Positions 51,558 to 61,179 are shown, numbered from the stretch's first letter. The stretch: DNA of 64,000 nucleotides from Sphingobacterium bambusae (GCF_033955345.1 NZ_CP138332.1:1054001-1118000); one strand, 5' to 3'. The notes: generated by a model from the letters alone, not told the origin. Made by a program: numbers and translations.

Positions 51558-52895
51558 TTATCGGTTAAACAATAAACGGTGTCCGGCTCCCGCCTCGATA
51601 ACCTGTCCGTCGCTGAAGGCCAAATTGCCCGAAACGATGGTATGCACGATGCTCGAGGAGAAAGTATGTCCTTCGAAAGGAGACCAACCACACTTCGAAA
51701 GAATATTTTCTTTGCTAACTGTATAGTTTTTTTGGAGATCTACCAACACCAAATCGGCCCAATATCCTTCCCGGATAAAGCCTCGGTTTTCCACTTGAAA
51801 CATGGTAGCCGTGTTGTGCGCCGTCTTCTGTACCAACTGCTCCAAGCTAAGCTTGCCCTCCTTCACCATATCCAACAGTGCCTGCAAGGCATGTTGCACC
51901 AATGGCCCTCCTGAAGGCGCCTGCGCATAGGGCTGTGTTTTTTCTTCCAAAGTATGTGGCGCATGATCCGTTGCGATCACATCGATATGCCCGTCCAATA
52001 CAGCCGCTAAAATACCATCCCGATCTGCCGCTGTTTTCACAGCAGGATTCCATTTAATAAAATTCCCTTTCTGCGCATAGTCGCTATCCGAAAACCACAA
52101 ATGATGCACACAGGCTTCGGCAGTGATGCGTTTTTCGGTTAACGGTAAGCTGTTGTCAAAGAGTTGCGTCTCTCGAGCTGTCGATATATGCAGGATATGT
52201 AATCGGGTATTATGCTTTTTAGCGAGGTCAACAGCCTTGGATGACGATAGGTAGCAGGCTTCTGCCGAGCGAATAAGCGGGTGCATTGTTGGCGTTAATC
52301 CATCTTCACCATACTTTTCTTTGAAATCGGCCAAGTTCTGCTTAATAGTCGCTTCATCTTCACAATGCACAGCAATTAAGGTTGGAGCCTCTTTAAATAT
52401 CTTTTCTAAGGTATCTTCGTTATCCACCAACATATTTCCAGTAGACGAGCCCATAAAGATCTTAATACCACATACGTCTCGGGGATTGGTTTTCAGCACT
52501 TCCGCCAAATTATCATTTGCCGCCCCCATAAAAAAAGAGTAATTCGCCAACGATTTCTCTGCCGCAATTTCATATTTATCTTGCAGCAACTTCTGTGTCA
52601 ACGTATTAGGCACCGTATTAGGCATTTCCATAAACGATGTGGTACCGCCAGCAACAGCAGCCCTACTCTCGTGCCAAATATCCGCCTTGTAGGTTAAGCC
52701 CGGTTCACGAAAATGAACTTGATCGTCAATAAGACCCGGCAACAGGTGCAGCCCTTTCGCATCGATCACCTGATCGGCCAGATGCGAGATGGTCTCTGCA
52801 ATCATTTCGATGCGACCGTGGTTGATATACACATCAGCCGTTATCGTCGTTCCTTCGTTGACTATCTGCGCGGATTTAATAAGAATTGAAGACAT
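51558..52895 (-). CDS. pyrC: Dihydroorotase (pyrimidine biosynthesis)
   Basis: The ATG at 52895 gives 445 residues; a longer frame from 52964 adds unrelated sequence. The amidohydrolase metal motif is LIDDQVHFREPGLTYKADIW. A variant position gives DDQVHF where most class I enzymes have DxHVHLR, a form known in several Bacteroidota dihydroorotases. Other metal ligands are in LIAVHCEDEATIK, TRLHILHISTARE and VIATDHAPHTLEEK. The enzyme closes carbamoyl-aspartate to dihydroorotate. It stands as a single gene between terminators. Confidence 0.92.
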   Translation of the reverse strand: MSSILIKSAQIVNEGTTITADVYINHGRIEMIAETISHLADQVIDAKGLHLLPGLIDDQVHFREPGLTYKADIWHESRAAVAGGTTSFMEMPNTVPNTLTQKLLQDKYEIAAEKSLANYSFFMGAANDNLAEVLKTNPRDVCGIKIFMGSSTGNMLVDNEDTLEKIFKEAPTLIAVHCEDEATIKQNLADFKEKYGEDGLTPTMHPLIRSAEACYLSSSKAVDLAKKHNTRLHILHISTARETQLFDNSLPLTEKRITAEACVHHLWFSDSDYAQKGNFIKWNPAVKTAADRDGILAAVLDGHIDVIATDHAPHTLEEKTQPYAQAPSGGPLVQHALQALLDMVKEGKLSLEQLVQKTAHNTATMFQVENRGFIREGYWADLVLVDLQKNYTVSKENILSKCGWSPFEGHTFSSSIVHTIVSGNLAFSDGQVIEAGAGHRLLFNR

Positions 52896-53009
52896 AATAA
52901 ACTTGTAATATAGCGGGTAATATAAATAAATAGTAGCTGTACAGGTTGTTAATTTGCACGCCAACGAATTTACGAATCAAGGTTGAAAAAACAGCACGCA
53001 TAAAAAGAA

Positions 53010-53039
53010 AAAGCCCGTAATCGGGCGATTACGAGCTTT
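53010..53039 (-). terminator. Terminator behind nuoD
   Basis: AAAGC and CGTAATC (53010-53022) pair with GATTACG and GCTTT (53027-53039) around a GGGC loop with one C/A mismatch. A T-rich tail follows on the minus strand. It lies about 90 bp beyond the nuoD stop and shows that the pdxH-nuoC-nuoD transcript ends here. Confidence 0.88.
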
Positions 53040-53127
53040 CCTATTAACCAATTATAAACTTAAATTATGAGATTACAAATTTAATTTTTTTCAAACAGTT
53101 TTGCAAGTTATAACGCGTAATTTGTAG

Positions 53128-54315
53128 CTATCTATCGACCTCGCCCAAGACAATATCGATAGACCCTAAGATAGCAATAAGGTCAGCAATGAGCTGTCCT
53201 CTACCCAACTCGGGCAGCACCGACAAATTATTAAAGCTTGGCCCTCTTGCCTTTACACGCTTCGGAATATCCGTTTTCTCTTGCGTAACAAAATGAAAAC
53301 CCAGTTCGCCCTTGGGGTTCTCGGCACGCATGTAATATTCCTGTGATTTTAAGTTAACCTTCTTCGGCACAAGCGCACGCGGATCAAAGGTTGGTGTTCG
53401 CTTAAAGTCATCGCGCAGGCGATGTAAACACTGCTCAATAATATTCACGGATTCCTTCACCTCGTCCACGCGAACTTTATAGCGATCCCAACAGTCGCCC
53501 AGCATCCCCATTTCGCCTTTACCTACAGGAATATCAAATTCCAGCTCGGGGTAAATGGAATAACCATCAACGCGACGTAGATCCCACTTTATTCCCGATG
53601 CACGTAGCATGGGTCCGCTGCAACCGTAGTTTATTGCAACATCGGCCGGCAGCGCACCAATATTAGCCGTACGCGAGATGAAAATTTGGTTGTTCGAAAG
53701 CAACTCATCCAGTTCTACCAATTTTGGTTTGAAGTAATCCACGAAATCACGGCAGCGATCTTCGAACCCCACAGGTAGATCGTAAAAAAGACCGCCTACC
53801 CAAATATAGTTGTAGAGCATGCGTGATCCCGATGCCCATTCTAACATGTTCATAATGTGCTCGCGATCGCGAAAACACCACATAAACGGTGTGAAAGCGC
53901 CAATATCGATACCGTAAGTACCGATCGCGATTAAGTGGGAAGCAATACGATTGAGCTCGCATACCAGCACGCGGATATATTCAACGCGCTTAGGAATTTG
54001 CTGATCAATACCGAGCATGCGCTCCACGCCCATCACAAAAGCATGGCTATTGTTCATTGACGCTAGATAATCCAGTCGATCTGTGAAGGGAATAGATTTC
54101 CCATAGTTCATGGACTCGGCGTGCTTATCAAAACAGCGGTGCAAATATCCCAAATGAGGAATAATATCTTTTACGATCTCGCCGTCAGTGATCAATTCCA
54201 AGCGCAACACACCATGTGTAGAAGGGTGCTGAGGTCCCATATTGATCACCATCTCCTGCGCACCTACCGCAGCTATTTTTTGTTTATATCGTTCTAATCC
54301 TTCCGAATAATTCAT
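53128..54315 (-). CDS. nuoD: NADH-quinone oxidoreductase subunit D
   Basis: The 395-residue protein carries the NuoD signature [20 protein letters not shown], then [20 protein letters not shown] and, at the C-terminus, [18 protein letters not shown]. It is the 49-kDa subunit of the hydrophilic arm of complex I, near the quinone site. It begins nine bases after nuoC, but the operon ends here: the next gene in this direction is pyrC behind a terminator, and nuoA/B or nuoE-N are not within the window. Confidence 0.97.
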   Translation of the reverse strand: MNYSEGLERYKQKIAAVGAQEMVINMGPQHPSTHGVLRLELITDGEIVKDIIPHLGYLHRCFDKHAESMNYGKSIPFTDRLDYLASMNNSHAFVMGVERMLGIDQQIPKRVEYIRVLVCELNRIASHLIAIGTYGIDIGAFTPFMWCFRDREHIMNMLEWASGSRMLYNYIWVGGLFYDLPVGFEDRCRDFVDYFKPKLVELDELLSNNQIFISRTANIGALPADVAINYGCSGPMLRASGIKWDLRRVDGYSIYPELEFDIPVGKGEMGMLGDCWDRYKVRVDEVKESVNIIEQCLHRLRDDFKRTPTFDPRALVPKKVNLKSQEYYMRAENPKGELGFHFVTQEKTDIPKRVKARGPSFNNLSVLPELGRGQLIADLIAILGSIDIVLGEVDR

Positions 54316-54324
54316 GTTGTTTGC

Positions 54325-54816
54325 TTACTTTATCGCAATTCCGTGGTAAGTCTCTGCATCTTGATAATCCTTGCGCAAAGGATATCCATCCCAATCGTCG
54401 GGCAACAAGATGCGACGAAGGTCGGGGTGTCCGGTAAAGAAAATACCCATAAGATCGTAAGCTTCGCGCTCATGCCAATCTGCCGTGCGCCAAACAGTGG
54501 ACACCGAAGGTAGCGCTGGCAGTCTATGCAGAGCCCGATCATTATCCAACTCTACTTTGAGCGTGATCTGTGTTTGATAAGGTATAGACGCCAAATGGTA
54601 TACCACGGCGAAGCGTCCTTCGGGAAAATAGTCTACCGCAGAAATATTGGACAGAAAATCAAAATAACATCCCTCCGTGTCGCGGAGAAAAAAACAGATG
54701 TCGACAATGAAGTCGGGGTTGACCAGCAAAATAGGTTGCAAGCCCTGTTCGTCTAGTCGCAAAATGGCTTCCTCGCCAAATTTGTCGATCAGTAAAGTCT
54801 TAACTTGTTCTATCAT
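54325..54816 (-). CDS. nuoC: NADH-quinone oxidoreductase subunit C
   Basis: The 163-residue protein has the NuoC core: FAVVYHLASIPYQTQITLKV, then VSTVWRTADWHEREAYDLMG and PDLRRILLPDDWDGYPLRKD. It binds NuoD in the hydrophilic arm of complex I. Three bases separate its start from the pdxH stop, and nine bases lie before nuoD, so all three are cotranscribed. The length is normal for a separate, unfused NuoC. Confidence 0.96.
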   Translation of the reverse strand: MIEQVKTLLIDKFGEEAILRLDEQGLQPILLVNPDFIVDICFFLRDTEGCYFDFLSNISAVDYFPEGRFAVVYHLASIPYQTQITLKVELDNDRALHRLPALPSVSTVWRTADWHEREAYDLMGIFFTGHPDLRRILLPDDWDGYPLRKDYQDAETYHGIAIK

Positions 54817-54819
54817 TAT

Positions 54820-55473
54820 TTAAGGCGCTAAACGTTGGCACTGCCAGACTCCCTCTTGAAAAACATAAGCTATACGATCGTGTAAACGACTGCTTCTGCC
54901 CTGCCAAAACTCGATATGCATGGGGCTTACCTGATAACCTCCCCAAAATGCGGGACGCGGAATCTCTTCCTGCCCGTTATAACTTGCTTCCACTTCCTGC
55001 AAGCGTGCTTCCAAAACAGACCGATCGGCAATAACCTGACTCTGCGGCGAAGCGAGCGCACCAAGTCGGCTACCCCTAGGGCGAGAAGCAAAATACTCGT
55101 CAGAATCCTCTGCAGGCAGCTTTTCCACCCATCCCTCTATACGAACCTGCCTTTGTAACTCAGGCCAGAAAAACAGGAGGCTTACCTGCTTACGCTGCAA
55201 CATAGATTGCCCTTTTTTACTGTGATAGTTGGTAAAGAAACTGAAGCCGGAAGGTTTGATATCCTTCAGCAACACCACCCTAGAAGATGGATAGCCATCA
55301 TCACTTATCGTGGATAGCACCATGGCATTGGGTTCCAATACTTCTGCCTTCAAAGCTTCATCAAACCAACGTTGAAATTGCGCAATGGGATTAGGCAGCA
55401 CATCACGTTCATCCAACGCAAATTTGCTGTAATCTTCCCGTATTGCGGCGATATTTTTATCCGTAATAGACAT
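54820..55473 (-). CDS. pdxH: Pyridoxamine/pyridoxine 5'-phosphate oxidase
   Basis: The 217-residue FMN enzyme has the PdxH pattern: PNPIAQFQRWFDEALKAEVL, AMVLSTISDDGYPSSRVVLL, GFSFFTNYHSKKGQSMLQRK, FWPELQRQVRIEGWVEKLP and the C-terminal IEFWQGRSSRLHDRI with RLAP. It oxidises pyridoxamine or pyridoxine phosphate to pyridoxal phosphate. It is the first gene of the pdxH-nuoC-nuoD transcript. Divergent from it is the AlgH gene, with about 180 bp of shared promoter region. Confidence 0.96.
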   Translation of the reverse strand: MSITDKNIAAIREDYSKFALDERDVLPNPIAQFQRWFDEALKAEVLEPNAMVLSTISDDGYPSSRVVLLKDIKPSGFSFFTNYHSKKGQSMLQRKQVSLLFFWPELQRQVRIEGWVEKLPAEDSDEYFASRPRGSRLGALASPQSQVIADRSVLEARLQEVEASYNGQEEIPRPAFWGGYQVSPMHIEFWQGRSSRLHDRIAYVFQEGVWQCQRLAP

Positions 55474-55655
55474 GGTTAAAGTCTCGTTGATACAGAAGCA
55501 AACTTAATCAAAAGCGACGGCTTTACCGACAAACGGCATAAAAAATTGCTTTTATCTGTAAAATGGCTTATATTAATGGCATATTGCCAACCATCGTCGC
55601 TGAAGCGGCACCGTGTTGACGAGGTTCCTTTTGTTTCACTTAAATGCGCTGCGCT

Positions 55656-56222
55656 ATGTTCAATATACACGTTCCAAAGAAAGGTAGTCTCTTACTCTCC
55701 GAGCCCTTTATGCTTGACAGCAACTTCGAACGATCCGTTATTCTGCTTTGCGAACATCATCCCGAGAATGGAACGATGGGTTTAGTGATGAACAGTAGGT
55801 CTTCGCTATCGCTTTCGGCTATTTTTCCTGACGTGGAAAGAAATGACTTTCCGCTTTACGTAGGAGGACCAGTAAACGTAGATGCACTTTTTTTTATTCA
55901 TACAGTAGGCGAAAAGATTGAGGGTAGCTGGCCGCTGGTGGATGGCGTGTATTTCGGTGGCGACCTACAGCAAGCCCTTTATTTGATCAACGACAACCTT
56001 TTACAACCCGAGCAAATCAAGTTCTTTTTGGGCTATGCCGGCTGGAATGTGGGGCAGCTCGATCAGGAGATCGAACAAAATAGTTGGGTGATCCATAATA
56101 AATTCCCTTCGGAACTCTTGTTCATCGAAGATGGGGAAGATTTGTGGAAGCATGCATTGATTAGTCTAGGCCCGAAATTTGCCCATATCGCTAACTTTCC
56201 AAAAACGCCTGACCTAAACTAA
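55656..56222 (+). CDS. YqgE/AlgH family protein
   Basis: From the ATG at 55656 the product is 188 residues, the normal size. The family motifs are SEPFMLDSNFERSVILLCEH, GTMGLVMNSRSSLSLSAIFP, FPLYVGGPVNVDALFFIHTV and FFLGYAGWNVGQLDQEIEQN. AlgH proteins are small and cytosolic, and their molecular role is unclear despite links to alginate regulation in Pseudomonas. An ATG at 55644 is less likely because family members start close to the conserved strand. Confidence 0.9.
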   Translation: MFNIHVPKKGSLLLSEPFMLDSNFERSVILLCEHHPENGTMGLVMNSRSSLSLSAIFPDVERNDFPLYVGGPVNVDALFFIHTVGEKIEGSWPLVDGVYFGGDLQQALYLINDNLLQPEQIKFFLGYAGWNVGQLDQEIEQNSWVIHNKFPSELLFIEDGEDLWKHALISLGPKFAHIANFPKTPDLN

Positions 56223-56250
56223 TAACAAACGAAAAACAGCGCAGCGAAAG

Positions 56251-56496
56251 CTAACGCTCCAGAAATACCATACCCGAGAGTTCTACCTCTGCTACATACT
56301 GTAGCGCATTTTCGATCACCAAAAATTGATTCAGATCTGTTTTGATATATGAGTAGGATGTAAAGTCGACATCGATTTTATCGGGTACCCACGAGGGATC
56401 GATGCTGTTCATTTCTGAACATGAGCGAAGTGCATTATAGCCTTTACCTTTCAGCTCTCGGAGCACCTTGTAGTTTAGCTTAACAAATTCCATCAT
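56251..56496 (-). CDS. Small hypothetical protein
   Basis: The 81-residue product (MMEFVKLNYKVLRELKGKGY, then VDFTSYSYIKTDLNQFLVIE and VAEVELSGMVFLER) has a plausible mixed fold and no export signal. It lies convergent with the AlgH gene. Family unknown to me. Confidence 0.55.
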   Translation of the reverse strand: MMEFVKLNYKVLRELKGKGYNALRSCSEMNSIDPSWVPDKIDVDFTSYSYIKTDLNQFLVIENALQYVAEVELSGMVFLER

Positions 56497-56597
56497 AGAA
56501 GAACTTTAGTTTTAGAACATAGATCTATTGGAAGAACAGCTTGCTGATACTTTTGTTTAATCCATCCGAGGTAAAAAGTCAAATACTCGTGTAAAAA

Positions 56598-57305
56598 TCA
56601 TAATACACTTACATAGTTTTTCTGCAGTAAGGTAATCACCTCCTTTGCTGTCGCTAACGCGGATAATGGGTTTTGCCCCGTAACGATATTCTCGTCGACT
56701 ACCGTGTACGACATGAAGGGAACCTTTGATAAGCTGATATCCGCCTCATGTTCGCGCAAGCGCGTTTCCAATAAAAAGGGAACATGCTTATTTCTTAAGA
56801 CCATACCCTCCTCCAAATTAGAAAATGCAGTTAATCGCTTTCCACGGAGAAAACCAAATATATTGCGTTCCACAGCGAACAATGCGGCGGGGCCATGGCA
56901 TACGGCGCCGATGATCTTTGATTCATGAACACAATGGGTTAAGATGGCGGCGACGGATGCATCGTTGGCCAAGTCCCACAGCGGGCCGTGACCTCCCGGA
57001 ATAAAAACAGCATCGAAGCGAGCAGGAGCCATTGTCTCCAATTTTTCCGTCGACGCAAAAGCACGTTGCGCCTCTTCATCTTTCAGAAAACGTTTGTTGG
57101 ATACCGCAAGATGCTCGGTGAGCTTGCTTAACGGATCGATCGGCGGAACGCCACCCTTCGGGCTTGCTAAAGTGACGCGATAGCCTGCATCAACAAATGC
57201 GTAATAGGGATCTGTAAACTCGCCCAACCAGATACCAGTCTTGGTATCGGTATCGATCATATCTTCGTGCGAGCTGAGTATAAAAAGTATTTCACGATGT
57301 GCCAT
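56598..57305 (-). CDS. DJ-1/PfpI-family protein (type 1 glutamine amidotransferase domain, Hsp31-like)
   Basis: From the ATG at 57305 the protein has 235 residues. It starts HREILFILSSHEDMIDTDTK, continues GFTDPYYAFVDAGYRVTLAS-like sequence and SPKGGVPPIDPLSKL, and places the nucleophile elbow in IIGAVCHGPAALFAVE (Cys near residue 134). A glutamate in the AFVDAG/EFTDPY region and a His after the Cys fit the Hsp31/YhbO type. These enzymes act as glyoxalase III or as holdases against carbonyl stress. A longer frame from 57338 adds an unlikely prefix. Confidence 0.9.
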   Translation of the reverse strand: MAHREILFILSSHEDMIDTDTKTGIWLGEFTDPYYAFVDAGYRVTLASPKGGVPPIDPLSKLTEHLAVSNKRFLKDEEAQRAFASTEKLETMAPARFDAVFIPGGHGPLWDLANDASVAAILTHCVHESKIIGAVCHGPAALFAVERNIFGFLRGKRLTAFSNLEEGMVLRNKHVPFLLETRLREHEADISLSKVPFMSYTVVDENIVTGQNPLSALATAKEVITLLQKNYVSVL

Positions 57306-57508
57306 AACTGCGCCTTTCCTCCTAAGTCTATTATACAATGAACTCCATTGTTCCCCAATCGTTCTTTAAAAGAGAGATTTTTGTTTGCCTCAACCATTGA
57401 GGCGATCACATTGGCGTATGGAAATTAGGCCGTAGGCTGTCAGCAGGGAAGAAAGAAAATATTGGCCAAGTGTAGATACGCCTTGGCCAAGAAGAAATAC
57501 ATATTTAC

Positions 57509-58621
57509 CTATAAGGGTAAAAAATGCGATTGAAAAGTACGCTCTTCAGCGCCCGTATACGAATAATAACGCGGCAAAAACCAACCTAAGGCTTGCATCA
57601 CCGCACGGTAATGGGCTTCTGTTTCAAATTGCCACGGCGTAAGATTAAACACCAGATCTTGCCCCTTTCCATAAGTGGAGCGATCCATGAGGCATACCTT
57701 CGGTTCTTGAATACCTTGTGCTTTTAAAAATTCACGAATCACGCCGCGCGCTTTAAGCGGTAGGATAAGTTCTGAGGGAGCACCCACCAATACCTGCTCG
57801 TCCGCGGTAATGGTCTCGTCACCTTCACCTCCTCGTCCAAAAAGATGATCACTCGGTATAGCAAAGGTACGATGCACCGAATAATGCAATAGATCGCCAT
57901 AGGACAACACCCATTCTACTTCGCCTGCTTTTGGCTCCAAAGCAACGCCAAGGCCATTGTCGAGCAGAAAATCATCAAGCATGTGATCGAGAACATAACA
58001 TTGGAATGGCTTATTCGCTTCAGGAATAAATAGCTGAAAATACGGAAAGTTGTCTGGTCCCTGAATAACCTGCGGGTCGCCGCAGACAAAACTCGCAGTA
58101 CCCACATGCGTCAAGAAATTACCCACCCACTCGTCATTTCTCTCCTCCCGCGGTACACGCAACAGCTGATCGATAACAGCCGTATGGGCAAGATTGCCTA
58201 AATAGGCCACATCATTCGGGTTCCTATCATCCGTTTCAGCTTCATCAATCTTCTCTAATTCTTCCACAGGAGCCTCAGGAACATTCGTTGATTCCTCGGC
58301 TGCCGCTGCTGCTTCTTCAACAGCTTGATCCGCTTTTTCGGCATACGGCATAATAACCTCTTTATCAAGACCATCTAGCGTCTCTTCAGTTGAATCTGCT
58401 TGCTGTTTATGTTCTTCCCGGATAGTTTCAACAGTATCCAAGTCGATGTGCTCGGCTGGCACTGCGTCCACAGGCACTTTAAACGTATTTCCCGCCGTCG
58501 GTCTCTCGTTGTCGTCAGCATTTGGCGAGGCCAATGTGTCCTCCACTTTTTCTACATGCTCACTTTTCGGTTCCGCAAACTCTTCTTGTTTGCGTTTCTT
58601 AAAAAAATCTAATATGCCCAT
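57509..58621 (-). CDS. Large acidic protein with a conserved-looking C-terminal domain, function unknown
   Basis: The ATG at 58621 gives MGILDFFKKRKQEEF, a start seen in many cytosolic proteins with a charged leader; a longer frame from 58753 is unlikely. The 370-residue product has a low-complexity, Glu/Ala-rich N-terminal half (about 15-150, EEAAAAAEESTNVPEAPVEE). A globular C-terminal half follows (about 155-370: FLTHVGTASFVCGDPQVIQG, QCYVLDHMLDDFLLDNGLGV, VCLMDRSTYGKGQDLVFNLT). The C-terminal part reads like a conserved DUF, perhaps related to the SseB/enhanced-serine-sensitivity folds. No catalytic motif is evident. Confidence 0.65.
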   Translation of the reverse strand: MGILDFFKKRKQEEFAEPKSEHVEKVEDTLASPNADDNERPTAGNTFKVPVDAVPAEHIDLDTVETIREEHKQQADSTEETLDGLDKEVIMPYAEKADQAVEEAAAAAEESTNVPEAPVEELEKIDEAETDDRNPNDVAYLGNLAHTAVIDQLLRVPREERNDEWVGNFLTHVGTASFVCGDPQVIQGPDNFPYFQLFIPEANKPFQCYVLDHMLDDFLLDNGLGVALEPKAGEVEWVLSYGDLLHYSVHRTFAIPSDHLFGRGGEGDETITADEQVLVGAPSELILPLKARGVIREFLKAQGIQEPKVCLMDRSTYGKGQDLVFNLTPWQFETEAHYRAVMQALGWFLPRYYSYTGAEERTFQSHFLPL

Positions 58622-58790
58622 ACCATCTAAATCAAGCCTCAAGATATTCAAATCTTTGAAAAAACGCAAACATGAGATCAATTTAGGCCCTATTTTCCGG
58701 CGTTCCCTCGAACTTAACAGCTTATGACTGGAATTTCGGGAACTAACAAACACGACTTATTAAATAGACTAACTTTAACGCTAAAAACCT

Positions 58791-58798
58791 TATCTTTG
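58791..58798 (+). promoter_or_regulatory. -7 promoter element for the metNIQ operon
   Basis: TATCTTTG matches the Bacteroidota consensus TAnnTTTG and lies 65 bp before metN. The expected TTTG at -33 is not evident. I saw no SAM riboswitch stem pattern in the short leader, though this was judged by eye. Confidence 0.45.
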
Positions 58799-58862
58799 CT
58801 TCGATTCATCATTCGCTTTTCCAGCTTGCTGAATACCAACATATTGTAGCATTAGGTAATCC

Positions 58863-59609
58863 ATGATCAGATTAGAAGAGATCAATAAAATATTTTATAA
58901 GAAAAACAAAACGGTACAAGCCCTAAAGAATGTGTCGCTAGAAATAGCTAAAGAGGATATTTTTGGTATCATTGGCTATTCAGGCTCGGGCAAGAGTACC
59001 CTCGTTCGAACCATCAATCTATTAGAGCGTCCCAGCACTGGAGAGGTATACCTCTCCGGTCAAGCAATCAGCACCTTATCCGAAACACAGTTGATTCCCT
59101 ATCGTCGGAAAATAGGCATGATCTTTCAACACTTTAATCTGCTTTCATCCCAAACGGTATTTGACAACATTGCTTTTCCTCTAACGCTTGCAGGCACGCC
59201 CAAAGGGCAGATTGAAGCACGCGTGAAAGAACTATTGACCTTGATAGACCTCGACGAAAAGAGTGACGACTATCCTGCAGCACTATCTGGAGGACAAAAG
59301 CAACGTGTGGCCATCGCACGAGCGTTGGCATCCCAACCGGAGATCCTGCTCTGCGATGAGGCAACAAGCGCCTTGGATCCGCAAACGACGCGATCTATCT
59401 TATCATTGTTAAAACGCATAAATAGAGAACTGGGAATCACCATTGTGCTTATTACCCATCAAATGGAGGTCGTGCGCGCAATATGTAACCGCGTGGCCGT
59501 GATCTCACAGGGCGAAATAGTGGAGGAAAATACCGTTGAAAATATTTTCAACAATGCCCAATCACCCATTACAAAGGAATTATTAAACCCCACATTAGTT
59601 ATTGATTAA
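58863..59609 (+). CDS. metN: Methionine ABC transporter ATP-binding protein
   Basis: The 248-residue ATPase has Walker [11 protein letters not shown], the Q-loop [20 protein letters not shown] (typical of MetN), signature [15 protein letters not shown] and Walker [17 protein letters not shown]. coli MetN is about 343 residues because of a C-terminal methionine-sensing NIL domain; this one ends before it. The permease gene and the substrate-binding lipoprotein follow, so substrate choice (D/L-methionine) is well supported by the operon. Confidence 0.93.
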   Translation: MIRLEEINKIFYKKNKTVQALKNVSLEIAKEDIFGIIGYSGSGKSTLVRTINLLERPSTGEVYLSGQAISTLSETQLIPYRRKIGMIFQHFNLLSSQTVFDNIAFPLTLAGTPKGQIEARVKELLTLIDLDEKSDDYPAALSGGQKQRVAIARALASQPEILLCDEATSALDPQTTRSILSLLKRINRELGITIVLITHQMEVVRAICNRVAVISQGEIVEENTVENIFNNAQSPITKELLNPTLVID

Positions 59610-59622
59610 TCCCTCGAACATC

Positions 59623-60279
59623 ATGTCTGAAGCAACACTTTCTTTATTGGCAAAAGGAACTTGGGAAACCCTAGTCATGACCTTTTCCTCCGGTTTTTTT
59701 AGCTTCCTGCTGGGTCTTCCTTTAGGTATTCTACTTTTTCTAACTAGAGAACGGCAACTGTTGGCCAATAAATCGGTCAACCGCACGATTGCATTTTTCG
59801 TCAACATCTTCCGCTCTATTCCTTTCATCATTCTTATTGTATGGATGATTCCGTTTACCAGAGCATTGGTTGGCACATCGATCGGTATGAAAGCGGCTAT
59901 CGTTCCCCTCAGCATCGGCGCTGCCCCGTTTGTTGCCCGACTGGTGGAAAACTGTTTGCTGGAGATTCCCTATGGAATTATCGAAGCAGCGCGCTCGATG
60001 GGCGCATCCACTTTGCAGATTGTTCGTCGCGTGCTTATTCCAGAAGCGTTGCCCGCATTGATCAATAGCAGCTCGCTTACACTGATCACTTTGGTAGGCT
60101 ATTCCGCAATGGGCGGTGCCGTGGGAGCTGGCGGACTGGGGCATATCGGATATCAATATGGCTATGTGGGCTATGATGCATTTATCATGAACATGGTGCT
60201 CCTACTTTTAATAGGCATTGTATTTGGTATCCAATTTTTGGGCGATAGGCTATCGAAAAAGGTAGACCATCGGAAGTAA
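59623..60279 (+). CDS. metI: Methionine ABC transporter permease
   Basis: Starting at 59623 the permease has 218 residues and five membrane helices. Its MetI segments are KGTWETLVMTFSSGFFSFLL, FVNIFRSIPFIILIVWMIPF and the ATPase contact loop EIPYGIIEAARSMGASTLQI, then GYSAMGGAVGAGGLGHIGYQ. It forms the membrane channel for methionine with MetN. An earlier ATG at 59602 overlaps metN and is less likely. Confidence 0.95.
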   Translation: MSEATLSLLAKGTWETLVMTFSSGFFSFLLGLPLGILLFLTRERQLLANKSVNRTIAFFVNIFRSIPFIILIVWMIPFTRALVGTSIGMKAAIVPLSIGAAPFVARLVENCLLEIPYGIIEAARSMGASTLQIVRRVLIPEALPALINSSSLTLITLVGYSAMGGAVGAGGLGHIGYQYGYVGYDAFIMNMVLLLLIGIVFGIQFLGDRLSKKVDHRK

Positions 60280-60316
60280 ATCGCAAACACAGTATAAACG
60301 CAATAACAGTATACGC

Positions 60317-61126
60317 ATGAAATTCAACCTTACACAAGCTGCAGCATCCATTATGCTCGCAGCGATATTATGGTCTTGTGGTGGATCCCAAAACTCTTCC
60401 AATGTCCTCAAAGTAGGCGTGCAGGCAGGCCCTGAATTTAGTTTGGCCGAGGCTGCACAAAAGGTAGCCAAAGAAAAATACAATTTGGATGTCGAATTGG
60501 TATCGTTCAACGATTATGTAATGCCCAACGAAGCGTTACAACAAAAAGATATCGATGTCAACGTATTTCAAACAAAGCCTTACCTCGATGTACAGACAGA
60601 GAGCCGTGGCTATACCTTCGCCATCGTAGGCAACACCTTCGTTTATCCTATGGCAGGTTACTCAAAAAAAATAAAGAGCATTAGCGAGCTGAAAAACGGT
60701 GATACCGTCGTGATCCCCAACGATCCGACGAACCTTGGTCGGGCGCTATTACTCCTTCAGGAAGTAGGCCTGATCAAGCTGAAGGCTGATGTTGGCATAT
60801 TGCCGAAGCTACAGGATATCACCGAGAACCGCTTGAACCTGGAAATCTTGGAACTGGAGGCACCACAACTGCCCCGCACCTTAGACGACGCAAAGGTTAC
60901 GGTAGCTATCATCAACAATAACTTCGCAGCCAGCAACAACCTGACGGCAAAGCGCGACGGTATCTTCGTGGAAAACGAAAAATCGCCCTATGTAAATATC
61001 ATCGTTAGCCGTGAGGACAATAAAGAAGACGAGAAAGTAAAGAATTTTGCAAAAGCCTATCAATCCGACGAGGTAGAAGCTAAAGCAGAAGAAGTTTTTA
61101 AAGGAGGCGCTGTTAAAGGCTGGTAA
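60317..61126 (+). CDS. metQ: Methionine-binding lipoprotein
   Basis: The 269-residue protein has a lipoprotein signal (MLAAILWSCGG, Cys21) and the MetQ/NlpA fold. Family motifs are LKVGVQAGPEFSLAEAAQKV, NDYVMPNEALQQKDIDVNVF with YLDVQ, VIPNDPTNLGRALLLLQEVG and LTAKRDGIFVENEKSPYVNI. It captures methionine outside the inner membrane for MetNI. The operon ends at a clear terminator about 25 bp downstream. Confidence 0.95.
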   Translation: MKFNLTQAAASIMLAAILWSCGGSQNSSNVLKVGVQAGPEFSLAEAAQKVAKEKYNLDVELVSFNDYVMPNEALQQKDIDVNVFQTKPYLDVQTESRGYTFAIVGNTFVYPMAGYSKKIKSISELKNGDTVVIPNDPTNLGRALLLLQEVGLIKLKADVGILPKLQDITENRLNLEILELEAPQLPRTLDDAKVTVAIINNNFAASNNLTAKRDGIFVENEKSPYVNIIVSREDNKEDEKVKNFAKAYQSDEVEAKAEEVFKGGAVKGW

Positions 61127-61149
61127 GCAAAACCGTAGTTCATAAAGAA

Positions 61150-61179
61150 GGGTAAGTTCTGTTTCCAAGAGGCTTACCC
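61150..61179 (+). terminator. Terminator of metNIQ
   Basis: GGGTAAG (61150-61156) pairs with CTTACCC (61173-61179) and is followed by five T and a T-rich tail on the plus strand. Confidence 0.85.

Noticed and set aside
58622..58862. SAM riboswitch upstream of metN
   Set aside because: The leader after the -7 element is short and shows none of the multi-stem pattern expected for a SAM-I element. No computation was possible.
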